From an uncultured Pelagibacteraceae bacterium (GTDB lineage Bacteria; Pseudomonadota; Alphaproteobacteria; Pelagibacterales; Pelagibacteraceae), in contig CABYVK010000011.1 in NCBI GenBank assembly GCA_902522385.1, positions 1 through 43,745 on the forward strand: a stretch of 43,745 bases of DNA, read 5' to 3'. Shown piece after piece: positions 9,498 through 18,308 of the stretch. Below the pieces are notes generated by a model. It saw only the letters and a program-made list of their open reading frames with translations, did not search any database and had not been told where the DNA came from. Positions within the stretch are counted from its first letter, which is position 1. Every line of letters starts with the position of its first letter. A program made the translations under genes and the position numbers.

Positions 9498-10499
9498 ATG
9501 GAAAAAAAAATTTTTTCAGGTGTTCAGCCTACGGGTAATCTTCATCTTGGAAATTATTTAGGTGCTATAAAAAACTTTGTAGATTTAAATGATGATGATA
9601 ATAACAAATGTATTTTTTGTGTAGTTGATCTACATGCAATTACAGTAAAACAAGATCCTAAGGAATTAAAAAATAATATTAGAGAAACTGTTGCAACTTT
9701 TATAGCAAGTGGAATAGATCCAAAAAAAAGTATAATTTTTAATCAATCTAGAGTAGCTGCTCATGCTGAAGGTGCGTGGATATTAAGCTGTGTTGCAAGA
9801 ATGGGCTGGTTGAATAGAATGACCCAATTTAAGGAGAAAGCTGGTAAAGACAAAGAGAAAGCTAGTATTGGATTATTTTCTTATCCAGTTTTGATGGCGG
9901 CTGATATTCTTTTGTACGATGCCACTCATGTTCCTGTGGGTGATGACCAAAAGCAACATTTGGAGCTATGTAGAGATATAGCTCAAAAATTTAATAATGA
10001 TTTTGAGGCTGAAGATTTTCTCCAGGTTCCTGAACCATTAATACAGAAAGAATTTTCAAGGATAATGAGTTTGAAGGATGGCTCAAAAAAAATGAGTAAA
10101 TCAGAATTGTCAGATTTAAGTAGAATAAACTTAACAGATGATAAAGATCAAATAATAAATAAAATTAAAAAAGCAAAAACTGATCCATTACCTATGCCAC
10201 AAAGTATAAAGGAACTTGATAAAAGATTAGAAGCAAAAAATCTTTTAGGAATTTATTCAAGCTTGACTAATTCTACATTAGAAAATTCAGTAAAAAATTT
10301 TGCAGGCAAAAACTTTTCAGAATTTAAAGAAAAATTAGCAGACGAGCTTGTGAATAAAATTGAACCTATTTCTAAAGAGATTAAAAAACTTTTAGGAGAT
10401 AAAGTTTATTTAGATGAAATTCTTCTAGATGGAGTTGAAAAAGCTAACATTATTGCATCTAAAAAGATTAAAAAAATTAAAGAAATAATAGGTTTTTAA
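9498..10499 (+). CDS. trpS: Tryptophanyl-tRNA synthetase
   Basis: Class Ic aminoacyl-tRNA synthetase charging tRNA-Trp. At 333 residues it matches the bacterial family. The HIGH-type motif is in [20 protein letters not shown] (5-24) and the KMSKS loop is [10 protein letters not shown] (near 197-206). Other active-site stretches are VVDLHAIT and [20 protein letters not shown], the latter across residues 131-150. Located between murJ and nfu, a common alphaproteobacterial order. Confidence 0.97.
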   Translation: MEKKIFSGVQPTGNLHLGNYLGAIKNFVDLNDDDNNKCIFCVVDLHAITVKQDPKELKNNIRETVATFIASGIDPKKSIIFNQSRVAAHAEGAWILSCVARMGWLNRMTQFKEKAGKDKEKASIGLFSYPVLMAADILLYDATHVPVGDDQKQHLELCRDIAQKFNNDFEAEDFLQVPEPLIQKEFSRIMSLKDGSKKMSKSELSDLSRINLTDDKDQIINKIKKAKTDPLPMPQSIKELDKRLEAKNLLGIYSSLTNSTLENSVKNFAGKNFSEFKEKLADELVNKIEPISKEIKKLLGDKVYLDEILLDGVEKANIIASKKIKKIKEIIGF

Positions 10500-10550
10500 A
10501 AAAATTTATTAACAAGTTTAAATTTTTAAAATATTAACTATATATAATTT

Positions 10551-11093
10551 ATGTTCGTCCAAACAGAATCAACGCCAAATCCTAACTCTTTAAAATTTCT
10601 TCCTGGAAAGAAAGTTTCTAACAGTGGTCCCTATGAAATTATAAATAAAGATGATATTCAAAATGAATTAGTAAGGAATATATTGTCTGTAAATGGTGTT
10701 GAAGGTATTTTTTTAGGACAAGATTTTATTTCAGTGAACAAAAATAAAAATGTTAAGTGGGATGAAATAAAACATATTGTGATTTCTTTAATTAATGATT
10801 TTTATGCAGATGGTAAAGAGTTTGTAATTGATGAAAATATAAAAGAACAGGCATTGGATTTAAGTGAAATTGAGTCAAAAATAGTAAAAATTTTAGAAGA
10901 AAAAATTAGACCTGCTGTTGCTAGAGATGGTGGAGATATAAAATTTAAGGAATTTAAAAATGGAGTTGTAAAAGTACAACTACAAGGAAGTTGCTCTGGT
11001 TGCCCCAGTTCAACTATGACTTTAAAACAAGGTGTTCAAAATCTCTTATGTCATTATTTGCCTGAGGTTAAAGAGGTTGAAGCTATACAATGA
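10551..11093 (+). CDS. Fe-S cluster scaffold/carrier protein, Nfu type
   Basis: A 180-residue protein with an N-terminal Nfu_N domain (1-90, opening FVQTESTPNPNSLKFLPG) and a C-terminal NifU-like domain (about 105-175). The C-terminal domain carries the cluster-binding CSGC motif (Cys148, Cys151, in GSCSGCPSSTMTLKQGV). Such proteins carry a [4Fe-4S] cluster to apo-enzymes; MiaB, a radical-SAM protein encoded downstream, is a plausible client. A TATAAT at 10543-10548 would give a very short leader if used as a -10, but no convincing -35 is seen. Confidence 0.93.
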   Translation: MFVQTESTPNPNSLKFLPGKKVSNSGPYEIINKDDIQNELVRNILSVNGVEGIFLGQDFISVNKNKNVKWDEIKHIVISLINDFYADGKEFVIDENIKEQALDLSEIESKIVKILEEKIRPAVARDGGDIKFKEFKNGVVKVQLQGSCSGCPSSTMTLKQGVQNLLCHYLPEVKEVEAIQ

Positions 11094-11099
11094 TAATTT

Positions 11100-12164
11100 A
11101 TGAAAAAATTTAAAAAAAAAGGTTTTTTAAAAAATAAAAGTTTAAATATAGTTTCTCGGTTTTTTTTAAGTTCTTTTATTATAATTTCGTTCTTTTATGT
11201 GGCACCAATAATTATTAATTTTACAGAAAAAAATTTTAATAATAAAGAATTTACAAATAACTCAAAAAATATTTTAAATAACATTATAAAAAAAGATAAT
11301 TCATTAGAGGAAGATTCCTTGGTAGAAACTGATGAGAGAGATTTATTATATGACATTTTAGAAGAAAATAATTCTGAAATTAATTTAGTTAGATACACAA
11401 CATCTGAAATTGATTCTTTATTTAAAGAAGTAAATTATAATTTAAAAGATGTTAGAGACACAAAACTAGTAAAACCAGTAGATATAGGTCTTTTACCCAA
11501 GGAAATTAAAAATATAGGAAACACAAAAAAAAGAAAAGATATGTTTATAAAAATTGTTCTTCCTTTAATAGTTAAGGAAAACAATAAAATTAGAGTAGAT
11601 AGAAAAAGATTATTCACAATTCTAAGTAAAAATAGCAATACCGATATAGAAAAAAAATGGTTAGAAAAAAAATATAAACAATATGGTGTGAGAAAAAATG
11701 ATTTATCTACTTTAAAAGTAAGAATGGATGAAATACCAGTTTCATTAGCAATAGCACAAGCTGCTAAAGAAACAGGCTGGGGTACTTCAAGATTTGCTTT
11801 AAAGGGAAATGCTTTGTTTGGACAATGGACATGGTCTGGTGAAGGATTAAAACCTAAAAATGCTGATGAGGGTAAAGATCACAAAGTTATGAAATTTCAT
11901 AGTTTACAGCTTTCGGTGAGAGCTTACTTAAGAAATTTGAACACTCATTCAACATATAAAAATTTGAGAAAAGCAAGAACAGAACTAAGAAATCAAAATA
12001 AAGCTCTAGATAGTACAATTTTGGCTGAACATTTAGATAAATATGCTGAGACTGGAGATCGATACATTGAGGTTTTAAAGAAAATCATTGAACAGAATAA
12101 ATTGAAAGAATTTGATGAAGCAAGATTATTACCTTCAAGCAAAGATTTAGAAAGTTTAATTTAA
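11100..12164 (+). CDS. Membrane-anchored Bax-like glucosaminidase-domain protein
   Basis: A 354-residue protein with a basic N-terminus and one membrane segment (about 20-40), then a charged linker (40-150). The C-terminal domain resembles the FlgJ/Bax N-acetylglucosaminidase family: SLAIAQAAKETGWGTSRFA, with the probable catalytic Glu in AKETGWG (near residue 223), then GNALFGQWTWSGEG. The family cleaves the glycan backbone of murein, here presumably from the periplasmic side. It begins six bases after the nfu stop. Its stop tetranucleotide is shared with the convergent deacetylase gene. Substrate is inferred, not shown. Confidence 0.82.
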   Translation: MKKFKKKGFLKNKSLNIVSRFFLSSFIIISFFYVAPIIINFTEKNFNNKEFTNNSKNILNNIIKKDNSLEEDSLVETDERDLLYDILEENNSEINLVRYTTSEIDSLFKEVNYNLKDVRDTKLVKPVDIGLLPKEIKNIGNTKKRKDMFIKIVLPLIVKENNKIRVDRKRLFTILSKNSNTDIEKKWLEKKYKQYGVRKNDLSTLKVRMDEIPVSLAIAQAAKETGWGTSRFALKGNALFGQWTWSGEGLKPKNADEGKDHKVMKFHSLQLSVRAYLRNLNTHSTYKNLRKARTELRNQNKALDSTILAEHLDKYAETGDRYIEVLKKIIEQNKLKEFDEARLLPSSKDLESLI

Positions 12165-13222
12165 TTTTCTTTTATTGGAAATTGGACTCCAAACCATCTC
12201 CATTTCCCATTATCATTTAGAGAGCAATTTATTCTTCCTCTTCTTGGTTTGAATGGTTCTCTAAATTCAATTGTTAAAGAGTTATTAGCAAAGTTTGTTT
12301 TTGATTTTTCCCAAACGTTACCCTCATTGGAATAACAATTAATGTTTGATAAATTTTTTTGTTCCCCAAAAAATTCAACTTTGAAATTTGGAGGATTTGT
12401 ATTTTTGAATAGTTGTTTGTCCTCAGGAAGTATTTTTTTATATTCTAGTGGGAAATAATTTATTATTGATTTGAATCTTTTTAACTCTCCATATTTTTCG
12501 TTAATTGGAAATCTTGGTAATTCAAATTTATCTTTATTTAAATCAATTACTCCAGAGTGTTGGCCAAAAGCATATTTGAAATTTTTAGATATATAATCTT
12601 TCATAAACTTAGAGTATTCACCAAATGGATATGAAAATAGATTAGGTACATAACCAAGTTCTCTTAGAAAAATTTCATTAGCTGTTTCAATATCTAAAAT
12701 AAAATCCTCATTTTTTACATCTATAAGATATTCATGGGTATGAGAATGGTGTCCTATATATGCAAAATCATTACTCTCAACTTCTTTAATTTGCTCCCAA
12801 GTCATATAACCTCTTTTTCCTACTGGTTCAGTTGAAACAAATAAAATAAATGGAATTTTATTTTCTTTTAGATAAGGCCATGCTTCAGTATAAAAAGATT
12901 CAAAAGCATCATCGATTGTTATTAGAATTTCTTTTTTAGACTTTGGTATACTAAATTGTTCTGCAAAATTATTTGGATTCTGAAAATTAAAATTTGAGTT
13001 TCTTATAATATTCATATGTTCTTTAAAAATATCCATTTTAATATTGGTTGACGGGTACTTATTCTCATTAAAACGGTGATACATTATTGATAGAATTCCC
13101 TCATCATTAGAATAGTATTTGATATTATTTTCATCTGATTTAGAACTTAAATTAGAAAATAAAATAATTATGAATAAACTTATAATTGACGTAGCTAGTG
13201 AAAAAATTTTTTTAATGATCAT
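12161..13222 (-). CDS. Secreted polysaccharide deacetylase (NodB-fold) family protein
   Basis: A 353-residue protein with an N-terminal signal/anchor (1-27) and a carbohydrate-esterase-4 domain at about 40-230. Metal-site motifs are ITIDDAF (Asp104, Asp105) and HHSHTH (158-163), plus SYPFGEYS. It would remove acetyl groups from a cell-wall or surface glycan; which one is unknown. Residues about 230-353 form an unassigned C-terminal domain. The ATG at 13220-13222 is required to include the signal peptide. Consequently its first 53 bases overlap the start of tsaB on the other strand. The 3' end shares TTAA with the Bax-like gene; both act on glycans. Confidence 0.83.
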   Translation of the reverse strand: MIIKKIFSLATSIISLFIIILFSNLSSKSDENNIKYYSNDEGILSIMYHRFNENKYPSTNIKMDIFKEHMNIIRNSNFNFQNPNNFAEQFSIPKSKKEILITIDDAFESFYTEAWPYLKENKIPFILFVSTEPVGKRGYMTWEQIKEVESNDFAYIGHHSHTHEYLIDVKNEDFILDIETANEIFLRELGYVPNLFSYPFGEYSKFMKDYISKNFKYAFGQHSGVIDLNKDKFELPRFPINEKYGELKRFKSIINYFPLEYKKILPEDKQLFKNTNPPNFKVEFFGEQKNLSNINCYSNEGNVWEKSKTNFANNSLTIEFREPFKPRRGRINCSLNDNGKWRWFGVQFPIKEN

Positions 13223-13556
13223 TACTAGTAATGATATTTATAATATTACTAAAGAGAATACTAAAATAAATTATGAAAAATTAAGTTTAATTATTAATGA
13301 TTTTTTAAATTCTCATGATTTGAATTTAAGAGATATTAGTAGAATTTATTTAAATAGGGGTCCTGGAAGCTTTGCAGGAATTAGAAATTCAGTATCTATA
13401 GTAAAAGCATTTAATTTAACTAATAATATTGATTATTACTGTTACAGTATTCAAGATTTTAAAGGTGAAAAAGATATAAAATACGAAAATATCCCTAATT
13501 TGTGTGATAAATTTAATATTAAAAAAAATTTGATTAATCCCATTTATTTAAGTTAA
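13170..13556 (+). CDS. tsaB: Short TsaB-like protein (tRNA t6A synthesis partner)
   Basis: TsaB is the ASKHA-fold partner of TsaD in making N6-threonylcarbamoyladenosine at position 37 of ANN-decoding tRNAs. The N-terminal lobe is recognisable: MNKLIIDVAS (1-10) and the signature NRGPGSFAGIRNSVSIVKAF (62-81). The protein is only 128 residues against about 210-230. It still ends NPIYLS, resembling the conserved P-x-YLR tail of full TsaB, so most of the second lobe seems deleted internally. I chose the ATG at 13170 because the family starts immediately before this strand; a longer upstream frame to 13119 adds non-homologous residues. rimI, normally next, is absent. Confidence 0.75.
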   Translation: MNKLIIDVASEKIFLMIITSNDIYNITKENTKINYEKLSLIINDFLNSHDLNLRDISRIYLNRGPGSFAGIRNSVSIVKAFNLTNNIDYYCYSIQDFKGEKDIKYENIPNLCDKFNIKKNLINPIYLS

Positions 13557-13565
13557 AATTATTTA

Positions 13566-13979
13566 ATGTCAGAAACGATTGAACAAAAATGTTTATCTAA
13601 GGGAGTGAAATTAACCGATCAAAGAAGAGTAATTGCTCAAGTAATGTCAGAGTCAAGTGATCATCCTGATGTAGATGAGCTTTATAATAGAGTATCTAAA
13701 ATTGATCCTAAAATTAGTATTGCAACTGTTTATAGAACAGTAAAATTATTTGAAGAGAGTGGTATATTAACAAAGCATGAATTTAAAGGTGGAAAAGCAA
13801 GATACGAAGAACTTAACGAGGGTCATCATGATCATCTAATTGATGTTAAAACTGGAGAAATTATAGAATTTGTAGATGAAGAAATTGAGAAGCTTCAAAA
13901 AAAAGTTGCAGAAAAATATGGATACACACTAGTGGACCATAAATTAGAATTATATGGGGTCAAAAAAAAATCCCAATAA
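13566..13979 (+). CDS. fur: Fur-family metalloregulator (Fur/Mur type)
   Basis: A 137-residue DNA-binding repressor of the Fur family. The winged helix covers about 1-80, with KLTDQRRVIAQVMSES and the recognition-helix region SIATVYRTVKLFEESGIL (51-68). The metal-binding/dimer domain has HHDH (87-90). The usual structural-zinc Cys pairs (CxxC) of gamma-proteobacterial Fur are replaced, with LIDVKTG where LICLDCG would stand. This is typical of alphaproteobacterial Fur/Mur, which in several species senses manganese, so the metal cannot be told from sequence. It sits between tsaB and miaB as in many alphaproteobacteria. Confidence 0.9.
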   Translation: MSETIEQKCLSKGVKLTDQRRVIAQVMSESSDHPDVDELYNRVSKIDPKISIATVYRTVKLFEESGILTKHEFKGGKARYEELNEGHHDHLIDVKTGEIIEFVDEEIEKLQKKVAEKYGYTLVDHKLELYGVKKKSQ

Positions 13980-13980
13980 A

Positions 13981-15309
13981 ATGAACCAGAAAATATTTAT
14001 TAAAACTTTTGGGTGTCAAATGAATGAGTATGACTCAAACAGAATTTTTGACTCAGTTAAAAAAATTGGTTATGAAAAAACTGATAATTATGAAGAAGCG
14101 AATTGTTATCTTTTAAACACTTGTCACATTAGGGATAAAGCAAAAGAAAAAGTTTACTCAGAAATAGGTAGAGTAAAAAAAATTTTTAGGTCAAGAAAAA
14201 AACCACTTGTGATTATTGCTGGGTGTGTTGCACAAGCAGAAAACCAAGAGATGTTAAAAAGAGAACCTTACATAGATTTTGTTATTGGCCCTCAATCTTA
14301 TCATAAAATTAACGATACGATTTTAAATTATACTAAAAAAAAGAAAAAGATAGAAGAGACGGAGTTTGATGCAGTCTCTAAATTTAAATATTTAAGCAAA
14401 ATAAAAAATGAAGCTGGAAAAGTTTCATCCTTCTTAACTATTCAGGAAGGATGCGATAAGTTTTGCCATTTTTGTGTAGTTCCTTACACAAGGGGACCAG
14501 AATATTCTCGACCATTTAAACAAATTTTGGATGAAGCAAAATATTTAGTTGATAATGGTGCGAAAGAAATAATTTTACTCGGTCAAAATGTGAACGCTTA
14601 TGACAATTTAGGATATAGATTGTCAGATTTAATTTTAAATATTGAAAAATTACCTGAAATTAAGAGAATTAGATATACAACATCTCACCCAAAAGATATG
14701 ACAGAGGATTTGATTGAATTATATAAAACTTCTAAAAAGTTAATGCCACTTGTGCATTTACCTGTTCAAAGTGGATCTAATAAAATTTTAAAATCAATGA
14801 ACAGAAAACATACTATTGAGGAATATTTAAATATTTTTGATAAATTAAAAGAAATTAACCCTAAGATAGAATTTTCAAGTGATTTTATAATAGGTTATCC
14901 TGGTGAAGAAGATAAAGATTTTAAAGATACTTTTAGTTTAATTGAAAATGTTAAGTTTATTAACTCTTACTCTTTTATTTTTAGTCCAAGACCTGGAACA
15001 TTAGCTGAAAGTTTAGAGTTGATTGAAAAGAAAATTTCTATTGAAAGATTAGAAAAAATTCAAAATATTTTATTTGAAAATCAAATACAAATGAACAAAT
15101 CATTGCAGGGTAAAGTTATTGATGTTTTGGTTGAAAACTTAACCGATGATAAAAGTAAAGTTTTTGGTAGATCTGAGTATATGACATCTGTAATTTTTAA
15201 TGGTAAAAAGAATGACATTGGAAAAATAGTGCAAGTAAGAATTAAAGATAGCAATAGAAATACTTTATTCGGTGAAGTTAAAACTAATTCGGATCAGAAG
15301 GTTGCATAG
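13981..15309 (+). CDS. miaB: tRNA-2-methylthio-N6-dimethylallyladenosine synthase
   Basis: Radical-SAM methylthiotransferase converting i6A37 to ms2i6A37 in tRNAs that read UNN codons. The N-terminal MTTase domain carries three cluster Cys in FGCQMNEYDS, NTCHIRDKA and AGCVAQAE. The radical-SAM domain has GCDKFCHFCVVPYTRG (CxxxCxxC). A C-terminal TRAM domain ends the protein. I chose the ATG at 13981 (MNQKIFIKTFGCQMNEYD, 442 aa), one base after the fur stop; an in-frame ATG at 13954 inside fur would add nine unmatched residues. Needs [4Fe-4S] clusters, for which the upstream Nfu protein is a candidate supplier. Confidence 0.96.
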   Translation: MNQKIFIKTFGCQMNEYDSNRIFDSVKKIGYEKTDNYEEANCYLLNTCHIRDKAKEKVYSEIGRVKKIFRSRKKPLVIIAGCVAQAENQEMLKREPYIDFVIGPQSYHKINDTILNYTKKKKKIEETEFDAVSKFKYLSKIKNEAGKVSSFLTIQEGCDKFCHFCVVPYTRGPEYSRPFKQILDEAKYLVDNGAKEIILLGQNVNAYDNLGYRLSDLILNIEKLPEIKRIRYTTSHPKDMTEDLIELYKTSKKLMPLVHLPVQSGSNKILKSMNRKHTIEEYLNIFDKLKEINPKIEFSSDFIIGYPGEEDKDFKDTFSLIENVKFINSYSFIFSPRPGTLAESLELIEKKISIERLEKIQNILFENQIQMNKSLQGKVIDVLVENLTDDKSKVFGRSEYMTSVIFNGKKNDIGKIVQVRIKDSNRNTLFGEVKTNSDQKVA

Positions 15310-15312
15310 AAT

Positions 15313-16308
15313 TTGAGTGGAATAACTAAAAAAAATATCGATCAGTCATTAAAATTTGTTTATTCAGATAATAATTCTGTAAGCGTTATATTTCATGACA
15401 ATAACTTGTTAATGGGTGTAGTTGGGGAATTTAATAAAAATTTACAAGAATTAGAAAAAATTACAAATTGCAGCTTATATTCAAGGGGAAATTCAATTTT
15501 AATTAAATCAACACCTGAAAAGAATGAAAAAATTAAAAATGCTATTCAATTTTTAGCTAATCAGTTTATTAATAATGGAAGTATAGAGAATAAAGATATA
15601 CTTTCATCAGTTGATAACTTTATGATTAATGAAAAAGTAAAAAATAATAATGTTACAGATATTATTAAAACTCCCAAAAAATCTATAATTCCTAGATCTG
15701 AAAAACAAAAAAGCTATGTGAGAGCTCTGAGGGAGAGTGATATTATAATTTCAGCTGGACCAGCAGGAACAGGAAAAACTTTTTTGGCAGTAGCTGTAGG
15801 TTTGACTATGCTTTTAGAAAAAAAGATTGAGAGAATTATACTTTCAAGACCGGCTGTAGAAGCAGGCGAGCGTTTGGGATTTTTACCTGGTGATATGAAA
15901 GAAAAAGTAGATCCTTATCTTAGACCTTTATATGACTCATTATATGATCTCTTTGACTTTGAAAAAATACAGAGGATGATTGAGATTGGAGATATAGAGA
16001 TTGCGCCATTAGCGTTTATGAGAGGTAGAACTCTTAAAAATTCCTTTGCAATTTTAGACGAAGCACAAAATGCTACAGATACTCAGATTAAAATGTTCTT
16101 AACACGTATAGGTGAAAATTCAAAAATAGTCGTTAACGGAGATCCTTCTCAAATTGATTTACCAAATAAAAGCATGTCTGGGTTAGTCCGATCAAAAGAG
16201 TTGCTTGGTCATTTAAAGGAAATATCCATAGTTGATTTTGATCACTCAGATGTAGTTAGACATCCACTGGTTTCTAAAATAGTTAAAGCATACTCAAATA
16301 ATGATTAG
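15313..16308 (+). CDS. PhoH-family ATPase (YbeZ-like)
   Basis: Cytoplasmic P-loop ATPase of the PhoH/YbeZ family, thought to act with YbeY in rRNA/RNA quality control. The N-terminal ~120 residues are a KH-like RNA-binding region; the ATPase domain has Walker A SAGPAGTGKTFLAVAVG and Walker B FAILDEAQNA. 331 residues is normal. The start is a TTG at 15313, three bases after the miaB stop. The next in-frame ATG would delete part of the N-terminal domain, so the TTG is preferred. It overlaps ybeY by eight bases, the usual phoH-ybeY pair. Confidence 0.93.
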   Translation: MSGITKKNIDQSLKFVYSDNNSVSVIFHDNNLLMGVVGEFNKNLQELEKITNCSLYSRGNSILIKSTPEKNEKIKNAIQFLANQFINNGSIENKDILSSVDNFMINEKVKNNNVTDIIKTPKKSIIPRSEKQKSYVRALRESDIIISAGPAGTGKTFLAVAVGLTMLLEKKIERIILSRPAVEAGERLGFLPGDMKEKVDPYLRPLYDSLYDLFDFEKIQRMIEIGDIEIAPLAFMRGRTLKNSFAILDEAQNATDTQIKMFLTRIGENSKIVVNGDPSQIDLPNKSMSGLVRSKELLGHLKEISIVDFDHSDVVRHPLVSKIVKAYSNND

Positions 16309-16762
16309 TATTAATGTCTTCTCTGAGGAGACGGCTTGGTCAAAAAGACTTAAAAATAAGGATATTTTTTTTAAAAAAATATGTAAAGCTTTTCCAAAAA
16401 AATATAAATTTTTGAATAAAAAAGTAACCTTCACACTATTACTTTCAAATAATAAGAATATTAAAATATTAAATAAAGTTTTTAGAAAAAAAAATAAATC
16501 TACTGATATTTTATCTTTTCCATCAAATAAAAAAATAAAAATTTCAAAAAATACTTATCTTGGAGATATTATAATAAGCTATAATTATCTAGATAAGCCA
16601 AGATCACAGGATATAAAATCTTTTAAGGAAAAAGTAACTAAAATATTTATACATGGTTTTCTTCATCTTTTAGGTTTTGATCATAAAAAAAATAAGGATT
16701 ATTCTAAAATGTTAAAAGAGGAAAATCTATTATTTAAATCTGTACAATCAAAAATAAATTGA
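16301..16762 (+). CDS. ybeY: Endoribonuclease YbeY (16S rRNA 3'-end processing)
   Basis: Zinc-dependent single-strand RNase that matures the 16S rRNA 3' end and takes part in ribosome quality control. The 153 residues include the metal motif HGFLHLLGFDH (H-x3-H-x5-H) near 131-141 and upstream KNKSTDILSFPS, the family substrate loop. Overlaps phoH by eight bases, and lnt follows after one base: a conserved phoH-ybeY-(corC)-lnt order. corC, often between ybeY and lnt, is absent. Confidence 0.95.
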   Translation: MISINVFSEETAWSKRLKNKDIFFKKICKAFPKKYKFLNKKVTFTLLLSNNKNIKILNKVFRKKNKSTDILSFPSNKKIKISKNTYLGDIIISYNYLDKPRSQDIKSFKEKVTKIFIHGFLHLLGFDHKKNKDYSKMLKEENLLFKSVQSKIN

Positions 16763-16763
16763 A

Positions 16764-18308
16764 TTGAAAAGTAAATTTTATATTGAATTAATTTATTTAA
16801 TTTTATTAGGAGTATTTACTTCCTTTAGTTTACCTCCATTTAATTATGTTATAATAAATTTTTTAACTTTTAGTTTATTTTATATTTTTTTAATAAAAAA
16901 AATTGAGGTTTATAAAAATAAAAGAATATTTTTTCTCTATGGTTGGTTATTTGGGTTTGGTTATTTTGTAAGTAATTTATATTGGATTTCAATATCATTA
17001 ACATTTGATCAAAATTTTAAGTTTTTAATACCTTTTACAATAATATTAATACCTGTTTTCTTAGCCTTATTTTATGCTTTAGTTGCTTATTTATTTGCGG
17101 TTTTAAAAACAAATAATAATTTGAGCTCTTTTTTTCTTTTTTCTTTATTATTTGGACTAGTAGAATTTCTACGAGGATCAATACTGACTGGTTTTCCTTG
17201 GAATTTAATTGCTTATAGTTTCTCTAATCAAATCGAAATTTTAAACATTACATCAATCATAGGCACTTATAGCTTTAATCTTTTCTGTATTTCATTATTT
17301 GCAAGTCCATCAATATTTATTTTAAGAAAAAACAAAAAGGATATCAGTGTATGTGTTGCATTTCTTATTACAACAATGTCATTTTATATACTTGGTTCAC
17401 AAAATTTAGAAAAATTTAACAATCAAGAAGTAAAAAATCTTGACTATAAACTTAGAATTTTGAGTTCAAATATTAATATAGATAGATTTTATAATAATGT
17501 TGATCCAATAACTGCAATAGAAGAGTTAATTGAGATCAGCTCTCCTAAAAAAAATGAAAAAATAATTTTTATTTGGCCAGAAGGTATAATTCCAGGTATT
17601 TCACAAGATCAACTTAAAGAATACAAATGGTTATTTGAAAATAAATTCAACGAAAATCATCTATTAGCAATTGGAATTAATAGCAAAGAAGATGAAAATA
17701 AAAATATTAAATATTTTAATTCATTATCTATTTTTGACTATGACCTCAATTTAATAAATTCATATAAAAAAATTAATCTTGTCCCTTTTGGAGAATTTTT
17801 ACCTTTTGAAAAATTATTAAAAAGTATTGGTTTAAAAACAATTACTAATAACTACCAGTCATATTCAAAAGGCGAAAAAAGAAACATAATTGATCTTAAA
17901 TATAATAATTTATCAGTGAAAATATTGCCCCTTATTTGTTACGAGATAATTTATTCAGGTAAAATTTTCACAAACAGTAACTTTGATTATATTGTAAATA
18001 TTTCTGAAGATGGTTGGTTTGGTAATTCAATTGGCCCTGAGCAACATTTCACTCATAGTATTTTTAGAGCCATAGAGAGTGGGAAATATGTTTTAAGGTC
18101 TGCAAATAATGGTACAACAGCAATTATTAATCCAATGGGAGTTATTGAGCAAAAAGTTAATATAAATAAATCTGGTTACATAGATTTAAGTGAGTCAAGG
18201 AAAATAGAGATGACTCTATTTGCAAAATTTGGAAATAAAATTTTTGGATTTATAATTTTGTTGTATATTTTTTTAATATTTTCATTTAAGAAGCTTAGAA
18301 ATGAGTAA
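16764..18308 (+). CDS. lnt: Apolipoprotein N-acyltransferase
   Basis: Inner-membrane enzyme that adds the third acyl chain to the N-terminal Cys of lipoproteins, such as the DolP-like and LptM-like proteins in this window. The N-terminal half has about six membrane segments, including [17 protein letters not shown]. The nitrilase domain carries the catalytic triad: Glu in [10 protein letters not shown], Lys in [16 protein letters not shown] and Cys in [12 protein letters not shown] final membrane helix is near 493-510. At 514 residues it has normal length. The start is a TTG at 16764, one base after ybeY stops. Its end overlaps metK by eight bases. Confidence 0.95.
   Translation: MKSKFYIELIYLILLGVFTSFSLPPFNYVIINFLTFSLFYIFLIKKIEVYKNKRIFFLYGWLFGFGYFVSNLYWISISLTFDQNFKFLIPFTIILIPVFLALFYALVAYLFAVLKTNNNLSSFFLFSLLFGLVEFLRGSILTGFPWNLIAYSFSNQIEILNITSIIGTYSFNLFCISLFASPSIFILRKNKKDISVCVAFLITTMSFYILGSQNLEKFNNQEVKNLDYKLRILSSNINIDRFYNNVDPITAIEELIEISSPKKNEKIIFIWPEGIIPGISQDQLKEYKWLFENKFNENHLLAIGINSKEDENKNIKYFNSLSIFDYDLNLINSYKKINLVPFGEFLPFEKLLKSIGLKTITNNYQSYSKGEKRNIIDLKYNNLSVKILPLICYEIIYSGKIFTNSNFDYIVNISEDGWFGNSIGPEQHFTHSIFRAIESGKYVLRSANNGTTAIINPMGVIEQKVNINKSGYIDLSESRKIEMTLFAKFGNKIFGFIILLYIFLIFSFKKLRNE

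Noticed and set aside
18200-18301. SAM riboswitch before metK
   Set aside because: metK begins inside the lnt coding end; no leader space and no recognisable riboswitch.
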